From Acidovorax sp. (lineage in GTDB: Bacteria; Pseudomonadota; Gammaproteobacteria; Burkholderiales; Burkholderiaceae_C), in the NCBI RefSeq assembly GCF_027492855.1, contig NZ_JAPUDY010000026.1, forward strand, positions 1 through 64,000: a stretch of 64,000 nucleotides of DNA. Reading direction: 5' to 3'. This document shows, piece after piece, positions 53,715-63,040 of the stretch. The position numbers and the translations under genes are program-made. Positions within the stretch are counted from its first letter, which is position 1; each line of letters opens with the position of its first letter. The notes under the pieces are model-generated. The model saw only the letters and a list, made by a program, of their open reading frames with translations, did not search any database and was not told the origin of the DNA.

Positions 53715-55063
53715 AACAGCCTCCCCAGCCCGTGCGGGTGCGCGAGCATGCCTGGCTGTGCACCGATGCAGTCACTCCGTCGCTGGACTGCGCGCAAATC
53801 AGCCCCACGGCATTTGACTACCTGTGCGATTTGAGCGAGCGCTTCTCTCGGGGTGGGGCCCGCTTGGCGCAGGTGGAGGGACGGCAGCGGTTGAAGCTGG
53901 ACAACTATGTGGGCGTGCTGCAAACGCCCTGCGGCACGGTAATCGAGATCGTTCCGAAACACCATGCTGAAGGGGGCAGTCTGTCCGAAGCCCGTGCACT
54001 GCTGCGCAAGATGCTATTGGCTCTGCTGGATGTGTCTGCGCGTGAAGTGGGCCCGGCTGCGCTGCAGTTGTTTGATGCACCGCTGTCTGAGTGGGTAATG
54101 CACCATTTTTTGCAAGCGCTGGATGTGCTGGTGAGCCACGGCCTGCGCATGGACTATGCGCGGGTGGAGGATGAGTTGCCGTTCTTGCGAGGGCAGCTGA
54201 ACTTGAACGCACAACTGCGTCAGCCGCCGGGCAAGGGACAACACTTTCATGTGCGCCACGATGTCTATGGGCCAGACCGGGCTGAGAACCGCTTGCTCAA
54301 GCTGGCGCTAGAGCGCGTGCGCCAAGCTACGCAGTCGCCTGATAACTGGCGGTTGGCGCAGGAGTTGAGTGTTCGACTGCACGAGGTACCCGCTAGCCGC
54401 CAAGTGGCTCTTGACTTTCGGGCCTGGGGCACCGACCGGCTGCTGGCCCACTACCGGGCGGTGAAGCCCTGGTGCGAGTTAATCTTGCACCAGCACATGC
54501 CGCTGGCAGTGTCGGGCGATTACAAAGGCCTAAGCCTACTGTTTCCGATGGAAAAGCTGTTTGAGCGCTATGTGGCGCGCTGGCTGCGGCTCGCACTAGC
54601 CCCAGAGGTAGAAATGCGGACTCCGGCACGCAGCCAGTCACTGGGCATGCACGATGGATCGCCGATCTTTCAACTGGAGCCAGACATCTTTATCACCCAG
54701 AATGAAAAGCGCTGGGTTCTAGACACCAAGTGGAAGCTGCTGAACGAGGCGGACCGTCCAGGCAAGTACGGCCTGAGCCAGTCGGATTTTTACCAGCTGT
54801 ACGCCTACGGGCAAAAATACCTGGGTGGTGCCGGACGCATGGCTCTTATTTACCCGCGCACCGAGCAGTTCGGGGAGCCGTTGAAGCCCTTTCACTTCGA
54901 CGAGCGGCTGTCGCTTTGGGTGCTGCCCTTTGACTTGGATGCCCCGATGGATGCGGAAGCGCTACTTGGGGGCGCGTACCTAGGCATGCCATACGCAACT
55001 CTACGCACACGAGTGCATGCAACAGGTACAAACAAAAAAATCATCGAGGGAATCGCACCTTGA
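53711..55063 (+). CDS. mcrC: McrC-type nuclease subunit
   Basis: 450 residues. Cleavage subunit of the type IV McrBC system. The C-terminal PD-(D/E)xK site is LEPDIFITQNEKRWVLDTKWK (Asp about 325, Asp-x-Lys about 337-339). DNYVGVLQTPCGTVIEIVPK and VEDELPFLRGQLN are typical of the N-terminal part. Its TGA overlaps the TTG start of hsdR, so mcrC and hsdR are translated as a coupled pair. Confidence 0.9.
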   Translation: MKQPPQPVRVREHAWLCTDAVTPSLDCAQISPTAFDYLCDLSERFSRGGARLAQVEGRQRLKLDNYVGVLQTPCGTVIEIVPKHHAEGGSLSEARALLRKMLLALLDVSAREVGPAALQLFDAPLSEWVMHHFLQALDVLVSHGLRMDYARVEDELPFLRGQLNLNAQLRQPPGKGQHFHVRHDVYGPDRAENRLLKLALERVRQATQSPDNWRLAQELSVRLHEVPASRQVALDFRAWGTDRLLAHYRAVKPWCELILHQHMPLAVSGDYKGLSLLFPMEKLFERYVARWLRLALAPEVEMRTPARSQSLGMHDGSPIFQLEPDIFITQNEKRWVLDTKWKLLNEADRPGKYGLSQSDFYQLYAYGQKYLGGAGRMALIYPRTEQFGEPLKPFHFDERLSLWVLPFDLDAPMDAEALLGGAYLGMPYATLRTRVHATGTNKKIIEGIAP

Positions 55064-58000
55064 CCGAAGACCAACTCGAACAAGAAACCCTGGCCTGGTT
55101 GCAAGACGTGGGTTACACCCACCGCTACGGCCCCGACATCGCTTTCGATGGGTCTTCACCCGAGCGTGCCGACTACCGCCAGGTCGTTCTGCCCTTTCGG
55201 CTGCGCGAAGCCATCAACCGCCTGAATCCTGGCATCCCAGTGGCTGCGCGCGAAGACGCTATCAAGCAAGTCACAGACTTGGGTATTCCCTCCCTGCTGT
55301 CGGCCAACCGCGCATTCCACAAGCTGCTGGTGGGCGGTGTCCCCGTCCAGTATCAAAAGGATGGCGAGACTCGCGGCGACTTCGTTCGCCTGATCGACTG
55401 GGCTCACCCCGAGAAGAACGAATGGTGGGCCATCAACCAGTTCACCATCAAAGGCCCGCACAAAACCCGCCGCCCCGACATCATCTTGTTTGTCAACGGC
55501 CTGCCGCTGGTGCTGCTGGAACTCAAAAACCCAGCCGACGAGAACGCCAACATCTGGAAAGCGTTCGACCAGATCGAGACATACAAGGAGCAGATCCCAG
55601 ACGTGTTCCAGTACAACGAGGTGCTGGTGATCTCGGACGGCACCGATGCCTTGATGGGATCGCTGTCAGCCAACGCCGAGCGCTTCATGGCCTGGCGCAC
55701 GATTGATGGGGTGAACCTCGATCCGCTGGGGCCGTTCCAAGAGCTTCAAACCCTGGTGCGTGGTGTGTTGGCACCCCAGTACCTGCTGGACTACATCCGC
55801 TACTTCGTCCTGTTCGAGGACGACGGCCAGCTGGTCAAGAAGATCGCGGGCTACCACCAGTTCCACGCGGTGCGTGCCGCCATCGAAGAAGTGGTGACTG
55901 CTTCCCGGCCAGGTGCATCCCGCAAGGGCGGTGTGGTGTGGCACACCCAAGGCAGTGGCAAGAGCATCACCATGACCTGCTTTGCCGCCCGTGTGATGCA
56001 AGAAGCCGCGATGGAAAATCCCACCATCGTGGTCATCACCGACCGCAACGATCTGGACGGGCAACTGTTTGGCGTGTTCAGCCTGGCCCAAGACCTGTTG
56101 CGCGAACAGCCGATCCAGGCACTGACCCGCCCAGACCTGCGTGCCAAGCTGGGCAACCGCCCCTCGGGCGGCATCATCTTTGCCACCATCCAGAAGTTCA
56201 TGCCAGGGGAGGATGAAGACACCTTCCCGGTGCTGTCCGACCGCAGCAACATCGTGGTGATAGCCGACGAAGCCCACCGCACCCAATATGGTTTCAAAGC
56301 CACTCTCAAAGGAAAACCCGGCGAAGAGAAATACCAGGCGGGCTACGCCCAGCATCTGCGCGATGCCCTGCCCAATGCCACTTTCGTAGGCTTTACCGGC
56401 ACCCCGGTCAGCAGTACCGACCACGACACCCGAGCAGTGTTTGGTGAGTACATCCACGTCTACGACATGCAGCAGGCCAAGGAAGATGGCGCCACCGTGG
56501 CCATCTATTACGAGTCCCGCCTGGCCAAGCTGCGCCTCAAAGACGAAGACCTGCCCGCCATTGACGACGAAGTGGACGAGCTGGCCGAGGACGAGGAAGA
56601 AAGCCAGCAGGCCAAACTCAAAAGCCGCTGGGCCGCCCTCGAAAAGATCGTCGGGGCCGAACCCCGTGTGGCCAGTGTGGCCGCTGACCTGGTGGCGCAC
56701 TTTGATGAGCGCAGCACCGCCCAGACCGGCAAGGCCATGTTGGTGGCCATGAGCCGTGAAATCTGCGTGCACCTGTACAACGAGATCATCAAGCTGCGCC
56801 CCGACTGGCAAGACCCCGATCCAGAAAAAGGCGCCATCAAGATCGTGATGACCGGCTCAGCCAGCGACAAAGCCCTGCTGCGCCCCCACATCTACGACGG
56901 CAAGGTCAAAAAGCGCCTGGAAAAGCGGTTCAAAGACCCGGCGGACCCGCTGCGCCTGGTCATCGTGCGCGATATGTGGCTCACCGGCTTTGATGCACCT
57001 TGCGTGCACACCCTGTACGTGGACAAGCCCATGAAGGGCCACAACCTCATGCAGGCCATTGCCCGTGTGAACCGGGTCTTCAAGGGCAAGCAAGGCGGCC
57101 TAGTGGTGGACTACATCGGTATTGGCAATGAACTCAAAGCCGCCATGAAGGAGTACACCGCCAGCAAAGGCCGGGGCACCCCCACCGTGGATGCCCGCGA
57201 GGCGTACAGCGTGCTGATGGAGAAGCTCGATGTCCTGCAATCCATGCTGCATGGCTGCGATTACAGCGACTTCCTCACCGGGGGCCACCAAACCCTGGCA
57301 AGGGCCGCCAACCACATCCTGGGCCTCCGGGAAGAAGGCGGCAAGGACGGCAAACGCCGCTTTGCCGATACCACCCTGGCACTGACCCAAGCCTTCTCGC
57401 TGTGCTGCACCCTGGACGAGGCCAAGGCGGTGCGGGAGGAAGTTGCTTTCATGCAGGCCGTGAAAGTCATCCTGACCAAACGCGACATCACCGCCAAAAA
57501 ACGCACCGACGAACAGCGCGATGAAGCCATCCGCCAGATCATCAGCAATGCCGTGGTGTCTGACCAGGTGGTGGACATCTTCGATGCCGTGGGCCTGGAC
57601 AAACCCAACATTGGTCTTCTGGATGATGAATTCCTGGCCCAGGTGAAGAATCTGCCCGAGAAGAACCTGGCGGTGGAACTGCTCGAACGTCTGCTCGAAG
57701 GCGAAATCAAGAGCCGCTTCGGCAGCAACGTGGTGCAGGAAAAGAAGTTCTCCGACTTGCTGGGCAACGTGATCAAGCGCTACCAGAACCGCTCGATTGA
57801 AACCGCCCAGGTGATGGAAGAACTGGTCGAGATGGCCAAGAAGTTCCGCGAGGCTGCGAGCCGGGGCGAGCTGCTGGGGCTGACGGAAGACGAGGTGCGC
57901 TTTTACGATGCCCTGGCCACCAATGAATCAGCGGTCAAAGAACTCACCGACGAAACCCTCAAGAAGATTGCCCATGAGCTGACCGAGAACCTGCGCCAGA

Positions 58001-58164
58001 ACCTGAGTGTGGACTGGAGCGAGCGCGAGAGCGTGCGGGCCAAACTGCGACTGATGGTCAAGCGGGTCTTGCGCAAGTACAAGTACCCGCCAGATCAGCA
58101 GGAGGCAGCTGTGGAGCTGATCCTGCAACAGGCACAAGTCTTCGGCGAGGATTGGGCTACGTGA
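55060..58164 (+). CDS. hsdR: Type I restriction endonuclease/translocase subunit
   Basis: 1034 residues from a TTG overlapping the mcrC stop, with TCGAGGG upstream. N-terminal nuclease RRPDIILFVNGLPLVLLELKNP (Asp ... Glu-x-Lys, about 140-157). SF2 translocase motifs are Walker A HTQGSGKSITM (about 300), DEAHRTQYG (about 403) and FTGTPVS. The C-terminal helical assembly domain is intact and the length is normal. A terminator-like hairpin follows. Its separation from hsdMS by mcrBC is unusual. Confidence 0.95.
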   Translation: MTEDQLEQETLAWLQDVGYTHRYGPDIAFDGSSPERADYRQVVLPFRLREAINRLNPGIPVAAREDAIKQVTDLGIPSLLSANRAFHKLLVGGVPVQYQKDGETRGDFVRLIDWAHPEKNEWWAINQFTIKGPHKTRRPDIILFVNGLPLVLLELKNPADENANIWKAFDQIETYKEQIPDVFQYNEVLVISDGTDALMGSLSANAERFMAWRTIDGVNLDPLGPFQELQTLVRGVLAPQYLLDYIRYFVLFEDDGQLVKKIAGYHQFHAVRAAIEEVVTASRPGASRKGGVVWHTQGSGKSITMTCFAARVMQEAAMENPTIVVITDRNDLDGQLFGVFSLAQDLLREQPIQALTRPDLRAKLGNRPSGGIIFATIQKFMPGEDEDTFPVLSDRSNIVVIADEAHRTQYGFKATLKGKPGEEKYQAGYAQHLRDALPNATFVGFTGTPVSSTDHDTRAVFGEYIHVYDMQQAKEDGATVAIYYESRLAKLRLKDEDLPAIDDEVDELAEDEEESQQAKLKSRWAALEKIVGAEPRVASVAADLVAHFDERSTAQTGKAMLVAMSREICVHLYNEIIKLRPDWQDPDPEKGAIKIVMTGSASDKALLRPHIYDGKVKKRLEKRFKDPADPLRLVIVRDMWLTGFDAPCVHTLYVDKPMKGHNLMQAIARVNRVFKGKQGGLVVDYIGIGNELKAAMKEYTASKGRGTPTVDAREAYSVLMEKLDVLQSMLHGCDYSDFLTGGHQTLARAANHILGLREEGGKDGKRRFADTTLALTQAFSLCCTLDEAKAVREEVAFMQAVKVILTKRDITAKKRTDEQRDEAIRQIISNAVVSDQVVDIFDAVGLDKPNIGLLDDEFLAQVKNLPEKNLAVELLERLLEGEIKSRFGSNVVQEKKFSDLLGNVIKRYQNRSIETAQVMEELVEMAKKFREAASRGELLGLTEDEVRFYDALATNESAVKELTDETLKKIAHELTENLRQNLSVDWSERESVRAKLRLMVKRVLRKYKYPPDQQEAAVELILQQAQVFGEDWAT

Positions 58165-58185
58165 GTCCTATCTGACAATTTGGAC

Positions 58186-58210
58186 GAAGGGGCGTTGCGC
58201 CCTTTCCTCT
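58186..58210 (+). terminator. Terminator after hsdR
   Basis: AAGGGGCG-TTG-CGCCCTTT forms a hairpin with one G-T wobble, followed by CCTCTTC. It lies 22 bp after the hsdR stop. Confidence 0.5.
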
Positions 58211-58220
58211 TCACGCCAAC

Positions 58221-59387
58221 CTACGCTGCCACAGCCGCTGCCTTGGAGCACGGACGGCGCCTTCTCTCTGGCAATGCCAGATGTGCGCGGTAAAACCGCT
58301 TTTCACTGGGCATCATCAAGGTCACGAACGGATCGGGCTTGGTGATGTAGTCGGCCACCGCCTGAAATCCAGCCACCGTTGCCTCATCTAACTTGTTGAA
58401 CACCCCCACGCCGCAGTAACTAAAGCGGCTTTTGTAGGGCGCTGCGTTGCAGTTGAAGTACACACCCATGCCGCCAGTAACCACGTTGGACCAATGCTCT
58501 CCGATCAGCTTGGCAATGGTCACATCCTGACGCACCATTGCGCCATTGAACAGCATCAGCACATGCATGTGGGCGCCCTTCTGCAGCCCATATTCAAGCT
58601 TGACGACATAGCGCAGGTAGCTGGGAAAGTTCGTGGTGATAAAGGCTTTGAGAGCCTCCCAATCAGCAATGATGCGATCCGTCGAGATCGATGAGTGCTC
58701 CTTACCGTAGCCAAGGTCCAGGCGTAGGACCATCAGTTTCGGGAAGGCTCGCTTGAAAGCAACGAGACGCTGAACCAGGACAGAGCGCTTTCGCTGATGC
58801 TCTCGGCGCACCGTATCGAGGCGTGCCAGGACAAGTTTGTTCTCCAATAGGCCAACCATCTCTGTGACCAGGCGTCGGGCAAGGCTGATGGCCCGCTCTT
58901 CGTCAATCAGCAAATCAGGGGCCGTGTGGGAACACAGGCGATCGAACGCCCTAGCGACCCACTGCAGGTAAGGCTGGCGAACCTTCGCGAGGCGATCATG
59001 AGCACCCTGCCATGTCTGACCCACCAGCAGGCTTGCGAAGCCAGAGGCAGTCCGTTCTCCAAGAGCACTTAGCCTATTTCCAACCATAAGCTTGCGCTTA
59101 TTGCTTTTGCACTTCACTGCAGCTTCATGAATCTCAGCCAGCCACCGAATCTCGATCTCCACTATTGATCGTGATTTCTGCCCATCGCAGAGTTGGTGAT
59201 CTATTGCGTTGATCACAATACCTGGCGACAATGAGGAATGTAAAGCATTCTCAAAGCTGAGCTCCAACCCCTCCTGAAGAGGAAATTTAACACTTGCATT
59301 TAGTGATTCTTTAGCAGAGTCATCAGCCATTCTCATCTGACCATTAGCACTCACACGGCCATCGTCTATTACTTTAATAATATTCAT
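58221..59387 (-). CDS. Inovirus-Gp2/YagK-YfjJ family protein
   Basis: 388 residues from the ATG at 59387; a start at 59423 is also possible. The C-terminal half has the family pattern: MVLRLDLGYGKEHS, VVKLEYGLQKGAHMHVLMLFNG (HxH-like His pair), IAKLIGEHWSNVVTGGMGVYFNCN, and VADYITKPDPFVTL. These proteins accompany satellite-type elements and resemble rolling-circle replication initiators. Together with DUF3987 and AlpA it forms the element's replication/regulation end. Confidence 0.75.
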   Translation of the reverse strand: MNIIKVIDDGRVSANGQMRMADDSAKESLNASVKFPLQEGLELSFENALHSSLSPGIVINAIDHQLCDGQKSRSIVEIEIRWLAEIHEAAVKCKSNKRKLMVGNRLSALGERTASGFASLLVGQTWQGAHDRLAKVRQPYLQWVARAFDRLCSHTAPDLLIDEERAISLARRLVTEMVGLLENKLVLARLDTVRREHQRKRSVLVQRLVAFKRAFPKLMVLRLDLGYGKEHSSISTDRIIADWEALKAFITTNFPSYLRYVVKLEYGLQKGAHMHVLMLFNGAMVRQDVTIAKLIGEHWSNVVTGGMGVYFNCNAAPYKSRFSYCGVGVFNKLDEATVAGFQAVADYITKPDPFVTLMMPSEKRFYRAHLALPERRRRPCSKAAAVAA

Positions 59388-59614
59388 AACATACAATCCC
59401 AGAAAATTAATCAAGACTATCAAAATAGTCCACCAAATAGTCTAAGGAATTACGAAGAAAATTCCAAAATTGGTAGCGTCAATACTAATTTTCATCAAAT
59501 CACTTACATCCGAAACTGTGTTCAAGCGCCCCTTCCAAAAGGACACAGGACGCCTGAGCATGGCCAAAAGAGCTGCTAAAGCTGCTAATAGCGGCTTTAG
59601 CAACGCCCTATCGA

Positions 59615-61042
59615 CTAGATGTAGCCCCAATGAAGCACGATAACCGTTCTGCGTCCACGCTGCTCGGTGTGGACACGGTTCAACCAACAAAGATTATTGA
59701 TAGCCATCCACATCTTTTCCTTGTTGCGTATCCTGTTCGGTCCATACTGTTTAAGGTTATTAATATCCACCTCCGTGCGGCGCGTGGTCCGCTGATACCG
59801 AATCAAGTATTCCTCAAGCAGTTGCCCGTACATAGCAGCGTTCTCCATAGGATCGTATGGCGTGGATATTTCTTTCATTTCATCCACAAAAAACTGGCAA
59901 ATATCCCGAGCGGCCTGAAGGGTATCAACGTCAATTTCAGTGGTTCCATTGCAGAAATATTGCAGAAGGGCCGCTACTCTTGAAACGTTTTCCGCGATCT
60001 TCGAGGCAAAACCAGGGATATCGTGAAAGAACCGCCCGGGCTGCAAATCCGACTCAATAGCCCTAGCCCTGTCGTACCAAACCTGTGCGGCTTCAGGGGT
60101 ATAAGTGACCACCTTTCGAGGCCTGCGCTCTTTAATCGCGGCAACGCTTTCCTCCAGTAATTCAGCAGTCCGGGCGTGGAAGGCCTCAAGCGCTTGGGTG
60201 GACTCGGCAGTTGCCACGGTGACCTCCCTCTCACCTTGGCGAGAAATCGGCTCGCACAACAGCATGCGAGAGGTGAGCCCCATCTTCACAGCCATACCGT
60301 CGTTGCGACGGATGAACTCGTCGTAGACAGCGCGCTGCGTCATGATGGAGAACGTCAAATGAGGACTCTGGAGGCAAAGGCCTCCCGTCGTGATACGGTC
60401 GACTCGCATAAGCTCCGGCGCTTGCCACAGCTCCGTGAGCGAGCCCAAGTGCTGCATTACCCGACTGTTCGCAATGATCGCGCCCTCCGCACTGATAAGC
60501 CCCGCGGAGGGCCAGACATCGCGCAAATTCCTCAATAGAGCCTCGATGGTTGTATTGTGATAAAGCCATCGGGGATGGATCTCCATCACTGGCTTGGTGC
60601 CGCGATGCTCAGCAATCGCCTCTTCCAAGCCTGTGCAGTCTTTGCCCGCCTTCACAACTTGCGCCAAGTCCGCCTTTAACTGTTTCAGTCGAATCAGCCA
60701 CACTGTGAAGGCAGCTTCATGACGGTCCTTCAGCGCCGCGCGGAGTGCTTCAGCGAGTATTTCCCGATCGACGATGGGTTGGAAAAATAGCTTGTCAGTG
60801 GCGCTCTTGCGCTCCCCCGACATGGCGATTACCCAAAAGAACAGATTCACAGGCGACAGGAAACCAGGGGGAGACCTGACGTCGATCACTCCTTGACAGC
60901 ACAGCGCCATAGCAGTCAGCGCAGAGACCAAGGCGATCTCTATCGGCGCTTGAGTTTGAAGGTCAGCGGCGTGAACTGCATGCCGTAGGAGCTTCGGGGC
61001 CATTTCAAGATGGACTTTCGGGTGGTACTTTCGCTCGTACAT
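59615..61042 (-). CDS. YfjI/DUF3987 primase-helicase-like protein
   Basis: 475 residues starting at ATG 61042 (TGAGGATTG upstream). DUF3987 landmarks: PIEIALVSALTAMALCCQG, NLFFWVIAMSGERKSATDKLFF (the family's modified P-loop, GERKS), GLISAEGAIIANSRVM, a long middle region, and a winged-helix-like C-terminus. It belongs to the replication module of P4-like satellites and islands. The Gp2-like gene follows on the same strand after a 227-bp spacer. Confidence 0.8.
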   Translation of the reverse strand: MYERKYHPKVHLEMAPKLLRHAVHAADLQTQAPIEIALVSALTAMALCCQGVIDVRSPPGFLSPVNLFFWVIAMSGERKSATDKLFFQPIVDREILAEALRAALKDRHEAAFTVWLIRLKQLKADLAQVVKAGKDCTGLEEAIAEHRGTKPVMEIHPRWLYHNTTIEALLRNLRDVWPSAGLISAEGAIIANSRVMQHLGSLTELWQAPELMRVDRITTGGLCLQSPHLTFSIMTQRAVYDEFIRRNDGMAVKMGLTSRMLLCEPISRQGEREVTVATAESTQALEAFHARTAELLEESVAAIKERRPRKVVTYTPEAAQVWYDRARAIESDLQPGRFFHDIPGFASKIAENVSRVAALLQYFCNGTTEIDVDTLQAARDICQFFVDEMKEISTPYDPMENAAMYGQLLEEYLIRYQRTTRRTEVDINNLKQYGPNRIRNKEKMWMAINNLCWLNRVHTEQRGRRTVIVLHWGYI

Positions 61043-61379
61043 TTTTCAATCCTCAGGTGGCCCGCCGCTTGGAAAGCAAACGGGCAAGTTGCCGGTACAT
61101 GCGCTAGCTCGCATTTCCGGATAGCTGGATCTCTGCGCGAATTAAGAAACTCCGCAGTTGGTATCGGCAGTACCGTGGACATCGACGGCAGCCAATGAAC
61201 TCCCCTCTTCAACTCAAGCTCATGCTTGCGCCCATGCGTTGGATGTACAGATCCGACGCGGCCGGCGATTCGTCAGAACGCACGAACTTCTTCGCCTTGC
61301 CCAGAGCTTTGGCATGCAAAGCTCCGCCAGCCCACAGTCGATGGGGCAGGTACGTCGGGACGGAGGAAAAGAGAGCGCG
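61043..61379. other. Spacer between DUF3987 and AlpA genes
   Basis: About 340 bp. Short frames on both strands lack ribosome sites. It probably contains the promoter of the replication genes that AlpA would control. No clear direct repeats (iterons) were seen. Confidence 0.35.
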
Positions 61380-61775
61380 CTACGGAGCGCGTTGACGAGA
61401 GTCGATCCAGGCCTGTACGTCATCGGCACGCCAACGCACAGAGGAGCGTGGGCCTGCGTTCAGGCGTATGGGGCGGGGGAAGTCAGAGTGCGGTTGATCG
61501 CCACGCTGCTGGAGTTGCGCATAGATAGTAGAACGCGAAATGCCAAGAATTTTGGCGACTTCACTAACGCGCAAAAGGGAGGTGAGTCTGGAGCGCCGAC
61601 CGTCGTGCTCAGCATGAGGGCAGTTTTCACAACTAGCCGCAAACGCCGCATCTGGCAACGCTTCAATGTCTTTGCCAACAGGCAAAGCCGAGGCGGGAAC
61701 TCTCACAGCGAGTACAGAGCCAACGCTGAGTGGGACACTATTACGAGAGCCCAAAGATGAACTTACACAAACCAT
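61380..61775 (-). CDS. alpA: AlpA-family excisionase/regulator
   Basis: 131 residues from the ATG at 61775 (GGAG 10 bp upstream, inside a hairpin). The C-terminal MerR-like winged helix is typical of AlpA: LLRVSEVAKILGISRSTIYAQL...DFPRPIRLN...VRWRADDVQAWIDS. The N-terminal ~65 residues, with CENCPHAEH, are unusual; AlpA proteins are mostly about 70 residues. It lies near attR and in the circular form would sit beside int, fitting a role in excision or int control. Confidence 0.8.
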   Translation of the reverse strand: MVCVSSSLGSRNSVPLSVGSVLAVRVPASALPVGKDIEALPDAAFAASCENCPHAEHDGRRSRLTSLLRVSEVAKILGISRSTIYAQLQQRGDQPHSDFPRPIRLNAGPRSSVRWRADDVQAWIDSRQRAP

Positions 61776-61776
61776 A

Positions 61777-61817
61777 GGGACGAACTCCAACAACGCCAAT
61801 AAAGACGAGTTCGTCCC
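61777..61817 (-). promoter_or_regulatory. Perfect 11-bp stem hairpin covering the alpA ribosome site
   Basis: GGGACGAACTC (61777-61787) and GAGTTCGTCCC (61807-61817) are perfect complements around a 19-nt loop. On the alpA message the second strand of the stem holds most of the GGAG ribosome site and ends one base before the ATG. It can act as an RNA structure that hides the start or, as DNA, as a dyad operator. Confidence 0.55.
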
Positions 61818-62100
61818 CCTTGTGTGGACGTTTTTCAAACGTTTTCGGAGCCTTCCGGCCCTTTGTGTCCGGAGTATTGGCCTGTGCCTTGAAGACACAC
61901 CTGAACGTCTGCTCAACGAGCTTTCATCTTAAAAGGATAGACCCCAGGAAGTCAAGAGAGATTGAGATGTCGACCCAGCGCCTGTTGATGAAGCTCTGCT
62001 GCAAACGGAAGCAGGCACGTCGGGTTTAAGTCCAGTACCGTCCAACCAGATCCATCGCAATGCGAGCCATTGATGGTGTAAAGATTGGTAGATAGAAACA
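61818..62100. other. Right-end non-coding region of the island
   Basis: About 280 bp between the alpA leader and the tRNA terminator. Nothing coding is seen. It should hold the alpA promoter and the integrase arm-binding sites of attR; no obvious arm repeats were identified by eye. Confidence 0.35.
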
Positions 62101-62122
62101 AAAAAGCGCCCCGAAAGGCGCT
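62101..62122 (-). terminator. Terminator of tRNA-Ser, supplied by the island
   Basis: On the minus strand AGCGCC-TTTCGG-GGCGCT is followed by TTTTT. It lies inside the island-side of attR, so it was brought by the element and differs from the hairpin stranded at 15229-15266. Confidence 0.65.
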
Positions 62123-62134
62123 TGTTTGCTTGCT

Positions 62135-62227
<93 letters not shown>

Positions 62228-62463
62228 TGTGTGTCGAAGCCTGCGATTATAGCAGGATTTGGACGACAAACGCTCGGCCAATACGCCTCCCAGAAGGCCC
62301 CTCGACGGGCCATGGAAATCACCCGCACCTGTGCGCCGTCCAGCTGCGTCTTGACGCAAGTCATTGGTGAACAAAGAGCCCGGTGGCACGATCTTGCGCA
62401 GCCAGCAGTCTCTGCGCGCCAAAGACACATCGCCTCTCTTCACTATTTCCAAGGATATTTACC

Positions 62464-62913
62464 ATGCGATTCGCACACATCGTCGTTGCCGCTTCTGTGT
62501 TTGCTGCTGGCTCCGCCATTGCAGGCCCGTGTGATCTCGAGATCGAGAGCACGGACGCCATGAAATTCAGCAAGGAAAGCCTGAGCGTGCCCGCCAGCTG
62601 CAAAAAGGTCACGCTGAAGCTGGTACACACGGGCAAGCTGCCCAAGGCCGCCATGGGCCATAACTGGGTGTTGGTCAAAGCGTCCGACATGCAGGCCGTG
62701 GCCAATGATGGGATCCCGGCCGGCGCGGACAAGGGCTATCTCAAGCCCGGTGATGCCCGCGTGCTGGCGGCCACCAAGCTGATCGGCGGCGGCGAGAGCG
62801 ACACCGTCAGCTTCGATGCGTCGAAGCTCAAGGTGGGCGAGGCCTACAGCTTCTTCTGTTCGTTCCCCGGCCACATCGGGTTGATGAAGGGCAAGTTCGC
62901 GGTGACCAAATAA
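62464..62913 (+). CDS. azu: Azurin
   Basis: 149 residues. Periplasmic type I blue copper protein that carries electrons. The signal peptide ends at AIA (residue 20). Copper ligands His66, Cys132, His137 and Met141 become His46, Cys112, His117 and Met121 in the mature protein, exactly the Pseudomonas azurin numbering (GHNWVLVK and FFCSFPGHIGLMKG). CAAGGATAT precedes the ATG. Chromosomal gene to the right of the island, convergent with serS. Confidence 0.96.
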   Translation: MRFAHIVVAASVFAAGSAIAGPCDLEIESTDAMKFSKESLSVPASCKKVTLKLVHTGKLPKAAMGHNWVLVKASDMQAVANDGIPAGADKGYLKPGDARVLAATKLIGGGESDTVSFDASKLKVGEAYSFFCSFPGHIGLMKGKFAVTK

Positions 62914-63040
62914 CCGCGTTGGGGTGCCTGAATACTGCCGCGCCGCTCGCGCCCTTCCATCAGGAACCGAGCCCGCCAGCGCAGCAAATGGCATCCCTCA
63001 TCACATCAACCGCCGTCGGCAACGGGCGCCACCACGAACC

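Larger units (their letters stand above)
15270..62134. mobile_element. Integrated genomic island of about 46.9 kb in tRNA-Ser(CGA)
   Basis: Bounded by 17-bp direct repeats at 15270 and 62135. It has a P4-type tyrosine integrase at the left end and AlpA, YfjI/DUF3987 and inovirus-Gp2-type genes at the right end. The interior mixes conjugative-element remnants, plasmid-like genes, restriction and nuclease genes, phage and IS debris, and a phosphite operon. The chromosomal flanks (selD/selU; azurin/serS) are housekeeping genes. The conjugative coupling gene is decayed and no relaxase or mating-pore genes are visible, so the element looks non-self-transmissible. It may be a layered mosaic rather than a single acquisition. 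Confidence 0.75.
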
